Shown in pieces: positions 37,777 through 46,722 of a stretch of 64,000 bases of DNA. A program made the position numbers and the translations under genes. This DNA is from Catalimonadaceae bacterium JC749. Lineage in GTDB: Bacteria; Bacteroidota; Bacteroidia; Cytophagales; Cyclobacteriaceae. Position 1 is the first letter of the stretch. Every line of letters starts with the position of its first letter. The notes below the pieces were generated by a model. The model did not search any database, was not told the DNA's origin, and was given only the letters and a program-made list of their open reading frames with translations. The stretch spans positions 124,001 through 188,000 of the forward strand of contig JAJNNC010000012.1 of assembly GCA_021730635.1 (NCBI GenBank), written 5' to 3'.

Positions 37777-39588
37777 ATGAAAATAACATATAAAATCTTA
37801 ACGACTCTCCTGGTACTTCTTGGAATTTCGGCCTGTAATGACGACTTTCTGGAAAGATATCCGGAGACCTCTATCAGCCCGGAAAGCTTTTTCAATACAG
37901 AGGAGGATCTGGCCATGTATATTTATAATCTGTACGATTTTCCAGGGACAGGCCTTTTTATTGGAGACCAGGCTACCGATAATGCCGCTACCACCGGGAA
38001 TACAGAGCTCAAAACCATGATGATCACGCAACCCTCTTCCGCCACCATCACCGATGGATGGGATTGGAGTCAGGATTGGAGTCAGTTGAGAGCTGTCAAC
38101 TTTTTTCTGGAGAACTACCGGAAAGCAGACATATCCGAAGACCTGCTACTTCATTACGAAGGGCTGGCCCGCTTCTTCCGTGCCAAATTCTATGTGGAAA
38201 AAGTAAAAAGATACTCCGATGTACCCTGGTATGGCCAGGTCATTGCCTCCGATGATGAAGCACTGCTGACCAAGCCCAGGGATCCGAGGACCCTGGTGGT
38301 AGATAGCATTATGGCCGATTTTACGTTCGCTGCGGAGCACGTACAGGCTTCCTCTCCGGAAGGAGCGGTGAATAGCTGGGTGGTAAAAGCTTATCTGGCG
38401 CGTTATGCTTTGTATGAAGGTACTTACAGAAAGTATCATCCGGAATTGCAATTGCAGAACACAGCCGATGCCTTTATCAGTACCGCACGGGATATGGCCA
38501 AAGATATCATAGACAATGGAGGATATGCCTTACACGACACTGGACAGCCACTACAGGATTATGGCAATCTGTTCGACGGTAGCAGCCTGTCCGGTAATTC
38601 GGAGATTATCCTGGGGCGCTTTTTTGAAAATGATGTGCTCAACAGCGGCTGGTGGGAATATATGTTTGGCAACTATGAAGTAAGTCCGGCCAAAGATCTT
38701 CTCCAGGCTTACCTGATGGCCGATGGTTCCTATTACAGCAGTCAGCCTGGGTACGAAACGCATCTGTTTGTGGAGGAGTTTGAAAACCGGGACCCTCGCT
38801 TGTATCAAACCTACGCCTTTCCGGGTTTCGAGCTGATCTACACCAGTACCTACTCCCAGGGAGGCGGCATCTATGTGCAGCAACTGGCGAAAAATTTTAC
38901 GGGATATCACCAGATCAAAGGATTTGTGAATAATACGCAACAGACTGTGCAGAACAGTATTGACATCCCTGTGATCCGGCTGGCGGAAATGTTGCTCATC
39001 TATGCAGAGGCCCAGGCCGAGCTTGGTGCCTTGACACAGGCTGATCTGGATATGAGCATTAACCTGCTCAGAGATCGTGCCGGCATGCCTCCTATGACGA
39101 TGAACCCACCCATAGATCCCGTACAGGCGGCCCGGTATCCCAATATCACTACCCCTCAAATGGCCGAATTGCTGGAAATACGCCGGGAAAGAAGGGTAGA
39201 GCTTGCCCTGGAAGGCTATCGTTTTGATGACCTGATGCGCTGGTATGCCGGAGATCTGCTCGAGAAAGAAACAGAGGGAATCTATTTTCCCGGATTGGGC
39301 GTGTATGACATGACAGGTGATGGCGTGGCAGATATCAAACTGATTGACGTGTCTGAATCTATTCCGGAAGAAAAAGAAGTCAATGAGCTGGGTGTTCCCT
39401 ACATCTATTACCGGGCGGGATCGATCGGGCAGGATGCTTCCGTTTTTCTGAAGAATGGAAATTCAGGTACCATCCAGACCACGGAAGACCAGGGAACCTT
39501 TGAAGAGCCTAAGTATTATTACCGGCCTATTCCTCAATCAGATGTCACACTGAACCCTAACCTGACCCAAATTTTCGGATGGGAATAG
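37777..39588 (+). CDS. SusD/RagB family lipoprotein
   Basis: A 603-residue surface lipoprotein (signal ending GISACNDDFLERYP). It has the usual TPR helices and the RHELWRR-like C-terminal block (LLEIRRERRVELALEGYRFDDLMRWYAG). It forms the lid of the SusC transporter and binds its substrate. It overlaps the open frame of the phosphatase gene that follows, in the same operon. Confidence 0.95.
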   Translation: MKITYKILTTLLVLLGISACNDDFLERYPETSISPESFFNTEEDLAMYIYNLYDFPGTGLFIGDQATDNAATTGNTELKTMMITQPSSATITDGWDWSQDWSQLRAVNFFLENYRKADISEDLLLHYEGLARFFRAKFYVEKVKRYSDVPWYGQVIASDDEALLTKPRDPRTLVVDSIMADFTFAAEHVQASSPEGAVNSWVVKAYLARYALYEGTYRKYHPELQLQNTADAFISTARDMAKDIIDNGGYALHDTGQPLQDYGNLFDGSSLSGNSEIILGRFFENDVLNSGWWEYMFGNYEVSPAKDLLQAYLMADGSYYSSQPGYETHLFVEEFENRDPRLYQTYAFPGFELIYTSTYSQGGGIYVQQLAKNFTGYHQIKGFVNNTQQTVQNSIDIPVIRLAEMLLIYAEAQAELGALTQADLDMSINLLRDRAGMPPMTMNPPIDPVQAARYPNITTPQMAELLEIRRERRVELALEGYRFDDLMRWYAGDLLEKETEGIYFPGLGVYDMTGDGVADIKLIDVSESIPEEKEVNELGVPYIYYRAGSIGQDASVFLKNGNSGTIQTTEDQGTFEEPKYYYRPIPQSDVTLNPNLTQIFGWE

Positions 39589-39605
39589 AAAAGCAAAAAT
39601 TGATC

Positions 39606-40871
39606 ATGAAAGAAACAACAGAGAAGTGGCTGAAAAATGGCATCCTGTGTCTAACTCTGCTGTGTTGTTGCCTGATGGTAAAGGCACAGGAGAAAAAAAA
39701 GAAGACGGTATTTGTCATTGTGGATGGCATTCCAGCCGATGTGATTGAAAAAGTAAAGACTCCCTACCTGGACCAGATTGCCCAGGTGGGGGGCTATACC
39801 CGGGCTTATATGGGGGGAGAAAAAGGAACCTATTCAGAGACTCCTACCATTTCGGCCGTAGGCTACAACAGCCTGCTGACGGGCACCTGGGTCCATAAAC
39901 ATAATGTGTGGGACAATGATATCGAGGATCCCAACTATCATTATTGGTCTATCTTCCGTTTTCTGGAAGAACAATACCCTGAGAAAAAAACAGCTATCTT
40001 CTCCACCTGGCTCGACAACCGCACCAAGCTCATTGGAGAGGCGCTGCCGGAAACGGGAGATATCCGGTTAGACTATCATTTTGATGGCTTCGAACTGGAT
40101 ACCGTGCGGTTTCCCCATGATGAAGACCGAAAATTCATTCAACTGATCGATGAGCATGTGGTAGCAGAAGCTGCCGGTTATATCAGAAAAGAAGCCCCCG
40201 ATCTTTCCTGGGTGTACCTGGAATATACCGACGATATGGGGCACCGCTATGGCGACAGTAAGCGAATGTACAAAGCAGTGGAAGGCGCAGACAAACAGAT
40301 CGGACAGCTCTGGGATGCCATACAGTACAGGCAACAAAACTATCCGGAAGAATGGCTCATCGTGATCACCACGGATCATGGCAGAGATGCCAAAACGGGC
40401 AAAGATCATGGTGGGCAATCGGACAGAGAACGTACCATTTGGATCACTACCAATGCCGCTGGCTTAAACAACTATTTCCGGCAGGATCAGCCGGGGATGG
40501 TAGATATTATGCCTACCATTGCCCGGTTTATGGATATCAGGATTCCTAAAGCGCAGGCCATGGAAATAGATGGTGTTCCTCTGATAGGTCCTGTATCGAT
40601 CTCGCAGGCGAACATACAATATGAACAGGAGAAAATACAGCTTCGCTGGAAGAGCCTGGAAAAGCAGGGAAAGGTGAAAATCTGGTTAAGTGCGACGAAT
40701 GATTTCAAAGAGTTAGGGCGGATAGATGAATATCTGTTTATAGGAGAAGTGCCCATTCTGCAGGAGCAATATACCATTGATGTGAAATCGATGCCTTCTT
40801 CCTTTTATAAGGTGGTGCTGGAAGGTCCGCATAACTTATTGAACAAATGGGTGGTACTGGAAAAAAAGTGA
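39606..40871 (+). CDS. Alkaline phosphatase superfamily phosphodiesterase
   Basis: A 421-residue secreted protein of the type I phosphodiesterase / nucleotide pyrophosphatase family. The ATG at 39606 is preferred to one at 39579, which lies inside susD. The signal peptide ends VKAQ near residue 28. Metal ligands are visible: Asp in VIVDGIP (residue 40), a Thr/Ser nucleophile zone in ETPTISAVGYNSLLTG, TDDMGH, TTDHG and DHGGQSD. The enzyme should cleave phosphate mono- or diesters outside the cytoplasm. Its place after SusC/SusD suggests that the locus takes up a phosphorylated molecule. The C-terminal 80 residues form an extra beta domain. Confidence 0.88.
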   Translation: MKETTEKWLKNGILCLTLLCCCLMVKAQEKKKKTVFVIVDGIPADVIEKVKTPYLDQIAQVGGYTRAYMGGEKGTYSETPTISAVGYNSLLTGTWVHKHNVWDNDIEDPNYHYWSIFRFLEEQYPEKKTAIFSTWLDNRTKLIGEALPETGDIRLDYHFDGFELDTVRFPHDEDRKFIQLIDEHVVAEAAGYIRKEAPDLSWVYLEYTDDMGHRYGDSKRMYKAVEGADKQIGQLWDAIQYRQQNYPEEWLIVITTDHGRDAKTGKDHGGQSDRERTIWITTNAAGLNNYFRQDQPGMVDIMPTIARFMDIRIPKAQAMEIDGVPLIGPVSISQANIQYEQEKIQLRWKSLEKQGKVKIWLSATNDFKELGRIDEYLFIGEVPILQEQYTIDVKSMPSSFYKVVLEGPHNLLNKWVVLEKK

Positions 40872-41222
40872 TTCATTCAGAAAGGATAAAAGTATCTATT
40901 TTGTTCAGGGCAGATCATTTCTTTAGTTTTTAAAAGTATAAATCAACGTTTCACGTCTATTTCTTTACCTGTATGTATTTATAATTTAGGCTTTAAGAAG
41001 CGTAGGGGTGGGCAAAATTGTGGAGGGTGTGAAGGCAGTGTGGGAGGAATGATATTTTGCCCGAGATTTTTGGGTACTTTTCATCGATTGGAAAAGTACC
41101 AAAGCAATTAGAAAACAGGCTTTCTTAGAGTTTTGATTTAGCTTCAAATAAACATGTTAAAGAACAGAGTTAGGCACCCCTACTGTCGTACTAATTGGTA
41201 TGATGTTACCTTTCAGTCTTGG
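40872..41222. other. Intergenic stretch with dispersed repeat
   Basis: No gene is called. The larger part is taken by the first copy of a dispersed repeat, described separately. It ends at the stop of the minus-strand HEPN-like gene. Confidence 0.5.
41006..41186 (+). repeat. Dispersed repeat, copy 1
   Basis: This stretch shares long blocks with 54757-54983: GTGGGAGGAATGATATTTTG, then AGATTTTTGG, then TTAGAAAACA, and a TTAGGCAC-like end. It contains a perfect 10-bp stem (41073-41082 with 41091-41100). No coding frame or target duplication is seen. It is in the same orientation as copy 2. Confidence 0.8.
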
Positions 41223-42083
41223 CTACTTTATAACTTCAATATCTGGATAAAATATTGTGTCTATAATAAGATTTGGGACTTTTTGGTCAAAACAAATGTG
41301 CATGTTTGCTAACAATAAACCTATACCATAACGATATTTATCAATGATTTTTGCTATCTCCTTATATGTTATAGCTATTGTTGATTGTTTTGGATGTATT
41401 TTATGATTGTCACGCAAATTTTTTAATTCCTTAAAACAGCTCCATTCATGTGTATCAGTTTGAATGCTTTTGCCATTACACATTTTAGGAATCCAATTCA
41501 TTATCTTGGTTTCAATGTTTACTTTAATATTAGAATTGTCTATAAGTGTATCTTTAGGATTTTCAAAGTTCCATTTTTCTGCCTTCATGTTAAGATACGC
41601 CTCAATGGTAGAAAAGCCAGATGTTAGGGCATTTAAAATATGATTATAAGAATTAAAATCATCGTCAACGGCTGCATTTTTAGCCTTAATAGATTCTTTA
41701 AACTCATTCTGATAAGTTGAAGTAGACAAAATTCCACTTTCGGATAATTCCTTAGCCTTTTGTCCTGTGGTAGAATTTGAAATTTGTATAATCCCTCTTC
41801 CTGATTTTATCCAATTTGTTGCAGAAAGCATATCTGATATACGTGGCATGGGTTTTTTATAATCTCTACAATAATCTGCAATTTTATTAATGTCAATATC
41901 GTTTTTTGCTAATATTATCTCGACTTCTTTAGGATCACTTGCTCTGTATTGATTAAATACGTTACCCCACACGCAGTAATACTCAACCTTTTCTTTAGCT
42001 TTTCTGAAGGAAATTTTTTCTGGAAACCGTATAAATGTACCCATTAATAGATATTTGGATTGTTCATCTTTACAATTTATCAA
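41223..42083 (-). CDS. AT-rich HEPN-like protein of unknown function
   Basis: A 286-residue protein with base composition and codon use clearly more AT-rich than its neighbours, which suggests recent transfer. The C-terminal third has CFKELKNLRDNHKIHP, matching the R-x5-H motif of HEPN nuclease domains, in the usual helical setting (followed by AITYKEIAKIIDKYRYGIGLLLANM). The N-terminal part is mixed alpha/beta with no known family. It lies between a dispersed repeat and a toxin-antitoxin pair, so a defence or stress role is plausible. The HEPN call is an inference. Confidence 0.6.
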   Translation of the reverse strand: MINCKDEQSKYLLMGTFIRFPEKISFRKAKEKVEYYCVWGNVFNQYRASDPKEVEIILAKNDIDINKIADYCRDYKKPMPRISDMLSATNWIKSGRGIIQISNSTTGQKAKELSESGILSTSTYQNEFKESIKAKNAAVDDDFNSYNHILNALTSGFSTIEAYLNMKAEKWNFENPKDTLIDNSNIKVNIETKIMNWIPKMCNGKSIQTDTHEWSCFKELKNLRDNHKIHPKQSTIAITYKEIAKIIDKYRYGIGLLLANMHICFDQKVPNLIIDTIFYPDIEVIK

Positions 42084-42218
42084 TAAATATCAAAAGGTAG
42101 AGTATTGGTTAAGAATATCCGATGTATATTAAAAATACATAGGGCTATTGTGTCACTCTTATATTACTCAAATCAAAGTGTGGAATTTAAAGTTGAATGG
42201 AAACTCAACCCAAATACC

Positions 42219-42252
42219 TTTTGTGCGTTTACAAAAATAGAAGTAAATTTAC
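42219..42252. promoter_or_regulatory. Candidate operators of the Xre/RES pair
   Basis: Two palindromes lie just before the antitoxin gene: TTTTGT / ACAAAA around six bases (42219-42236) and the perfect GTAAATTTAC (42243-42252). Antitoxins of the Xre family usually repress their own promoter, so these are candidate sites. Confidence 0.5.
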
Positions 42253-42275
42253 CCACATAAACCAGTAATTTTACC

Positions 42276-42647
42276 ATGATAGATTTATTAGCCAAGGTAG
42301 AGAAAGGCGTAACGATAAAAGAAGTTATTGCTTTTCAGCAGCAGTACGCGCTTACCAATAAACAAATGAGTTACCTGCTGGCTATTAGCTCCAAAGGCTA
42401 TTACAATCTCATACATCCGAAGGAAGGCCGGTTGGATAAAAGGTTGAGCGGGCAGTTTCTGAAAGTAAAGGAAGTATTTCAGGAAGGAGAAGAAGCCCTA
42501 TTGAGCAAAGAAGCTTTTCTGGAATGGATGGAGCAACCCCATTGGTATTTTAACCATAGAAAGCCTTTTGATCTACTGGATACGCCTATTGGTGCAGACG
42601 CTGTTTTACATGAATTGGGAAGAACCAAATACGGTATAGTATCTTGA
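42276..42647 (+). CDS. Xre/MbcA/ParS family antitoxin
   Basis: A 123-residue protein of the antitoxin Xre/MbcA/ParS toxin-binding family (DUF2384). An Xre-like helix-turn-helix is at about residues 18-50 (FQQQYALTNKQMSYLLAISSKGYYNLI) and the DUF2384 tail at about 60-120 (EAFLEWMEQPHWYFNHRKPFDLLDTPIGADAVLHELGRTKYGI). It binds and neutralises the RES toxin and represses the operon. Its stop overlaps the toxin start. Confidence 0.92.
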   Translation: MIDLLAKVEKGVTIKEVIAFQQQYALTNKQMSYLLAISSKGYYNLIHPKEGRLDKRLSGQFLKVKEVFQEGEEALLSKEAFLEWMEQPHWYFNHRKPFDLLDTPIGADAVLHELGRTKYGIVS

Positions 42648-43153
42648 CTCCCTTAAAAGTATACCGCCTGGGCAACCCTCTTTTCATTGAAGACCTATCT
42701 GGGGAAGGTGGTCGGTTATATGCCGGACGTTGGCATCATAAAGGAACCCCTATACTGTATGCAGCCCAATCTGCCTCATTATCAATCCTGGAGTATCTTG
42801 GACATGTGATTAATACCACTGTGAATGTGCCTTATATACTCTTAGCATTGGAAGTAGATGCTGACCAGATGTTACCGTTGGCATCCGTGTCAGCTCAGTT
42901 GCCAGCTAACTGGTATGATGAGAAAGGCATAGCCCTCACCCGTAACATTGGTACAGATTGGATTAAAAGTAAACGATCTGCTGTGCTGCAGGTTCCCAGC
43001 ATCCATGCACCAGATGAGTACAACTATTTGATCAACCCCAATTTTCCTAATCTTCATCTCCAAATCCTGCAAAAGCGATGTTATCTACATGATCATCGCT
43101 TTCTGAGAACATACAGGAAAGTTACCCAAAAAGGAAAAGACCCATTTGAGTAA
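42644..43153 (+). CDS. RES domain toxin
   Basis: A 169-residue RES toxin. The blocks GGRLYAGRWHHKGTPILYAA and SLSILEYLGH hold the conserved Arg, Glu and Ser of the family, named for those residues. RES toxins break down NAD+ and stop growth. No ATG fits before these blocks: the only start that includes them is the TTG at 42644, which overlaps the antitoxin stop (TTGA). This weak start ties toxin synthesis to antitoxin translation. Confidence 0.92.
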   Translation: MTPLKVYRLGNPLFIEDLSGEGGRLYAGRWHHKGTPILYAAQSASLSILEYLGHVINTTVNVPYILLALEVDADQMLPLASVSAQLPANWYDEKGIALTRNIGTDWIKSKRSAVLQVPSIHAPDEYNYLINPNFPNLHLQILQKRCYLHDHRFLRTYRKVTQKGKDPFE

Positions 43154-43176
43154 CTACTTGTTTTATTGTTGGAACA

Positions 43177-43668
43177 TCAGTGAGGCAACCTGTGGCGCAA
43201 CCGGCCATAAACCCAGGTGCCTGCTACCGCACTCAGCAAAGTGACCAGCACTACGGTATAGCCACCGCCGATCTGGGCAAACAAAGGACCCGGACAGGCT
43301 CCCGTCAAAGCCCAACCCAGGCCAAAGATGAAACCACCAATCATCTGTCCTTTATGAAAGGCTTTCTTTTGTGGAACAATAGCCTCGCCCTGCAGGCTTT
43401 TGAGGCGCAAACGTTTGATAAGCTGTAAGGAAATCATACCCACCAGAATGGCTGAACCAATCACCCCATACATATGGAAAGATTGCAGGCGAAACATCTC
43501 CTGAATACGGAACCAGGAAATAATTTCTGCTTTTACGAGTATGATGCCAAACAAGATACCAGCCACCAGGTAAGTAAGCAGGTTGAAATAATTTTCGCTG
43601 GTTACTTCTTTGGGAGCCAAAGGCTGATGTTTATCTTTTAAGATCGTATGGCTGTTTTTTACATTCAT
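43177..43668 (-). CDS. YeeE/YedE-type membrane protein (DUF6691)
   Basis: A 163-residue inner-membrane protein with about four membrane segments. The conserved GLGWALTGACPGPLFAQIG carries the Cys that transports sulfur species in the thiosulfate importer family. It is half-size and works with the neighbouring YeeE protein. The two genes are 29 bases apart and on the same strand. Confidence 0.85.
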   Translation of the reverse strand: MNVKNSHTILKDKHQPLAPKEVTSENYFNLLTYLVAGILFGIILVKAEIISWFRIQEMFRLQSFHMYGVIGSAILVGMISLQLIKRLRLKSLQGEAIVPQKKAFHKGQMIGGFIFGLGWALTGACPGPLFAQIGGGYTVVLVTLLSAVAGTWVYGRLRHRLPH

Positions 43669-43697
43669 ATTATTTGAAAATTAAATCCCTTCTTCCT

Positions 43698-44279
43698 TTA
43701 AAATCCTACCCATGCCATGATATAAGGCAACAGCAGGTGTGTCATGGCAAAGCCTCCCAGCATAAAAAAGATAGTAGCCACCAGTGAGGACCATTGCAGG
43801 TTGCTGAGTCCCATGATGGCATGACCTGAAGTACATCCGCCGGCGTAGCGGGTGCCAAAGCCGATCAGGAAGCCGCCCATGACAAAGAATATCAGTCCTT
43901 TGGCTGTAAAAAGGTTACTCCAGGTGAAAATCTGTACGGGCAACAAACTTTGAAAATCGGTGATACCCAGGGCTGCCAAATCTTTTTGGGTTGATGCGGC
44001 GATCACGATGGCTTCCGGATTGTTCAGAAAAGTGACAGTCACCCATCCACCCAAAGCAATCCCCAGCACAAACAGGATGTTCCACATCTCCTTTTTCCAG
44101 TCATAGGTAAAAAAGGGAAGCTTTGCCGGGAAACAGGCGGCACAGGCATGCCTCAATACCGAAGATATCCCTAAGGATTTATTGCCCAATAGGAGTAAGG
44201 CAGGCACCATCAGTCCTAAAAGGGGACCGGCCACGTACCAGGGCCAGGGTTGTTTAATCCAATCTATTACTAATTCCAT
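43698..44279 (-). CDS. YeeE/YedE family membrane protein
   Basis: A 193-residue membrane protein with the family block [18 protein letters not shown], which contains the functional Cys, and an earlier RHACAACF block. It pairs with the 163-residue protein downstream to form a sulfur-compound transporter, probably for thiosulfate or a related polysulfur species. It starts 14 bases after the metallo-beta-lactamase/rhodanese gene. Confidence 0.88.
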   Translation of the reverse strand: MELVIDWIKQPWPWYVAGPLLGLMVPALLLLGNKSLGISSVLRHACAACFPAKLPFFTYDWKKEMWNILFVLGIALGGWVTVTFLNNPEAIVIAASTQKDLAALGITDFQSLLPVQIFTWSNLFTAKGLIFFVMGGFLIGFGTRYAGGCTSGHAIMGLSNLQWSSLVATIFFMLGGFAMTHLLLPYIMAWVGF

Positions 44280-44293
44280 GTTCTGTTTTCTGT

Positions 44294-45628
44294 TTAAAAA
44301 TCTTTGACAGCCTCACTGAGATCGTACACTTTGGTCTGAGGCATGGCCTGTTGGATGATACTGCTGCCCGCTGCTGAACGGTATCCACCAGCACAATGAA
44401 CCATCACAGGTTTGTCATCAGGGATCTCTTGTACTCTTTCTCTCAACTCGGGTAGAGGGATGTTGATAGCTTGCCCAAACTTAGGTTCATTTTCCACCTC
44501 TGAGGCATTTCTGATATCAACAATTGTAAAAGCTTTTAAGTGCTCTTTAAAAAAATCCAGGTCAAGAGCAGGCAGGGTTTGGCCACCCGGCCGGGAATAG
44601 ACCATAGCACCCTTTATCCGGGTTTCGTACCCGATCTTCGCTGCCTTTTCAATCAGCGTCCGTAAAGTTTTGGTGTCAGAGGCCAACAGGTAAAATTCTT
44701 CGTCAGGATGGATAATACTGCCCAGCCAGGTTTCAAATTTTTCCCCATTCTGCAGGTTGATGGCTCCTGGCAGATGTCCTTGCTTGAATACCTTCTCCGG
44801 ACGGGCATCTACGATCAGAATACCTTTCTCCAGCATTGTATCTTCTGCCAGAAGCGGTACATTTTCTACGGACGGTTGAAAATCAGCAGCCCCTTGTTTG
44901 TTGAGGTCCACATTATAACTGAAATATTTAGGGATAAAGGGTTGGTCTTGCAGTAGCATTTCCACGAAAGCCTCTTCACTCATTTCCTGCAAGGCCGGAT
45001 TGCTCCTCTTTTCCTGGCCAATGGTACTCTGGTTGGCATCGCTCAGGGATTTACCGCACAGGGAACCGGCGCCATGCGCTGGGTACACGATCACCTCATC
45101 GTCTAGTTTCATGAGCTTCTGGCGGGTGCTCTGGTACATCTGTCGGGCCAGGGCTTCCCGTTTTCCTCTGAGCTTTCCGGTGTTTTCCCTGAGGTCAGGC
45201 CGACCCACATCGCCAATAAAGAGCGTATCGCCCGTAAAGACGGCTTTATCTTTTCCCTGATGCGCTAGCACCACACTGATACTATCGGGAGAATGACCAG
45301 GCGTATTCAGCGCTCTGAGCGTTATTTTGCCCAAGGTAAGCGTATCCCCTTCATCAAAGCCCTGGTGAGGGTAGTCTGCCTCTACCATTTTACTGACATA
45401 AATAGTGGCACCTGTTTTTTTATGGATTTCCCAGTGCGCGCTTACAAAGTCCGCGTGTGGGTGGGTTTCTATCACTCCGACAATCTCAGCTTCCTGTTGC
45501 CGGGCAAAGTCATAATAAGGTTGAGGATTTCTGGCCGGATCAATGAGAATGATCTTCTGTTCACATTCACTCAAAATAGCATAAGAATAATGGGCTAAAC
45601 TTTTATCTTCAAACTGTTGGATTTTCAT
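44294..45628 (-). CDS. MBL-fold/rhodanese fusion, persulfide handling
   Basis: A 444-residue fusion. Residues 1-230 form a metallo-beta-lactamase domain of the ETHE1 (persulfide dioxygenase) type with THPHADF, the metal Asp/His blocks [16 protein letters not shown] and PAHGAG. Two rhodanese domains follow. The first (about 255-345) has lost the catalytic Cys (LLASDTKT), and the second (about 360-440) has it in [11 protein letters not shown]. Similar fusions (CstB-like) turn persulfides into thiosulfate or sulfite. It is the first gene of the operon with the two YeeE genes, and is preceded by a 20-bp activator-type site and a 5'-UTR hairpin (45668-45675 with 45692-45699). Confidence 0.9.
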   Translation of the reverse strand: MKIQQFEDKSLAHYSYAILSECEQKIILIDPARNPQPYYDFARQQEAEIVGVIETHPHADFVSAHWEIHKKTGATIYVSKMVEADYPHQGFDEGDTLTLGKITLRALNTPGHSPDSISVVLAHQGKDKAVFTGDTLFIGDVGRPDLRENTGKLRGKREALARQMYQSTRQKLMKLDDEVIVYPAHGAGSLCGKSLSDANQSTIGQEKRSNPALQEMSEEAFVEMLLQDQPFIPKYFSYNVDLNKQGAADFQPSVENVPLLAEDTMLEKGILIVDARPEKVFKQGHLPGAINLQNGEKFETWLGSIIHPDEEFYLLASDTKTLRTLIEKAAKIGYETRIKGAMVYSRPGGQTLPALDLDFFKEHLKAFTIVDIRNASEVENEPKFGQAINIPLPELRERVQEIPDDKPVMVHCAGGYRSAAGSSIIQQAMPQTKVYDLSEAVKDF

Positions 45629-45729
45629 GATTTCTTTGGTTTAAAATGGATGTAGCCTATTGCTAAACAATAGTGTACAAAGAGTATGTTTCACTATTGA
45701 TAACAAACATAAGGATTTAACCCCCATCA

Positions 45730-45749
45730 TGTCTGCAACAAAAGTCACA
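45730..45749 (-). promoter_or_regulatory. Crp-type activator site before MBL gene
   Basis: The 20-bp sequence TGTGACTTTTGTTGCAGACA (minus strand) is identical to the one before tauE. On the minus strand a TATGTTTG -7 box (45704-45711) follows it, 18 bases after the end of the site. The site centre is therefore about 41 bases before the likely transcription start, as for class II Crp activation. The local Crp/Fnr regulator is the obvious candidate. Confidence 0.75.
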
Positions 45750-45764
45750 TAACCCTATTTTCTT

Positions 45765-46565
45765 TCAAAGGAAAAGCTCGTTGAGAAGAATATACACTGC
45801 CATAATCAATACAAACCAGCCGAATCCTTTTTTGAGGTGCTCTCCTGGTATTTTTTTTGACAGATAGCTACCCAGAAAAATCCCTGCCACAGAAAGGGCG
45901 GTAAATAGCAGCAGGAAGGACCACACAATAGGCTGATGACCAAGGTCGCCCAGAAAACCGATCAATGATTTGGCAGCGATGATGAGCAGGGAAGTACCCA
46001 CTGCCATTTTCATCGGTATACGGGCAAACAGCACCAGGGCGGGAATAATCAGAAAGCCACCCCCGGCCCCCACAATCCCTGTCAGCCCACCTACAATAGT
46101 GCCTTCCAGGGCTATCATGGGAAAATTAAAACGAGATTTTGAGGAGCCATCTTCCGGTTTGCTTTTATCCTTGATCATAGAGACTGAAGCAGCCAGCATA
46201 ATGAGGGAGAAGAAAATCATGATCCCTCTGTCTTTGGTAAGTGTAAAATAAGGGGTCGTAAAAAGTATGTCGGGAATTACAGGCATGAGAAACTGGCGGG
46301 TCAGGAATACGGCAATGAAGGAAGGAATGGCAAAAATGATGGCTGCCCGGTAATTGACCAGCCCTTTACGAATAAAAGTTGTCCCCCCTACCAGCGAAGT
46401 GACACCTACCACAAAAAGAGAGTAGGCCGTAGACAACACCGGACTGATCCCCAATAAATAAACCAATACCGGCAGGGTAAGGATGGAACCTCCTCCTCCG
46501 ATGAGCCCCAGACTCAATCCGATGAAAACTGATGCTATATATCCCGCAATGGTCAGTGCTTCCAT
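45765..46565 (-). CDS. Sulfite exporter TauE/SafE family protein
   Basis: A 266-residue membrane protein with seven or eight segments. Two copies of the family GxGGG block are visible (GLIGGGGSILTLPVLVYLLG at the N-terminus and GIVGAGGGFLIIPALVLF in the middle). Members export sulfite or other sulfonated compounds. It fits the persulfide/thiosulfate pathway as the exit for a product. Its promoter has the same activator site as the MBL operon. Confidence 0.92.
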   Translation of the reverse strand: MEALTIAGYIASVFIGLSLGLIGGGGSILTLPVLVYLLGISPVLSTAYSLFVVGVTSLVGGTTFIRKGLVNYRAAIIFAIPSFIAVFLTRQFLMPVIPDILFTTPYFTLTKDRGIMIFFSLIMLAASVSMIKDKSKPEDGSSKSRFNFPMIALEGTIVGGLTGIVGAGGGFLIIPALVLFARIPMKMAVGTSLLIIAAKSLIGFLGDLGHQPIVWSFLLLFTALSVAGIFLGSYLSKKIPGEHLKKGFGWFVLIMAVYILLNELFL

Positions 46566-46606
46566 ATTTTACATTTTGGGGTAAATATAAGGGCATGGCT
46601 ACATTT

Positions 46607-46626
46607 TGTCTGCAACAAAAGTCACA
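46607..46626 (-). promoter_or_regulatory. Crp-type activator site before tauE
   Basis: TGTGACTTTTGTTGCAGACA on the minus strand, identical to 45730-45749. A TATATTTA -7 box at 46582-46589 follows it, 17 bases after the site, which gives nearly the same geometry as at the MBL promoter. Confidence 0.75.
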
Positions 46627-46722
46627 CAGCAGCTGCTAACCACTGGCATCTGATGAAAAATAATTTGAGGTTTGGCTCTTTTTTTCAAATACAGATACTT
46701 TTGGGTAAAACTATCACCCATG

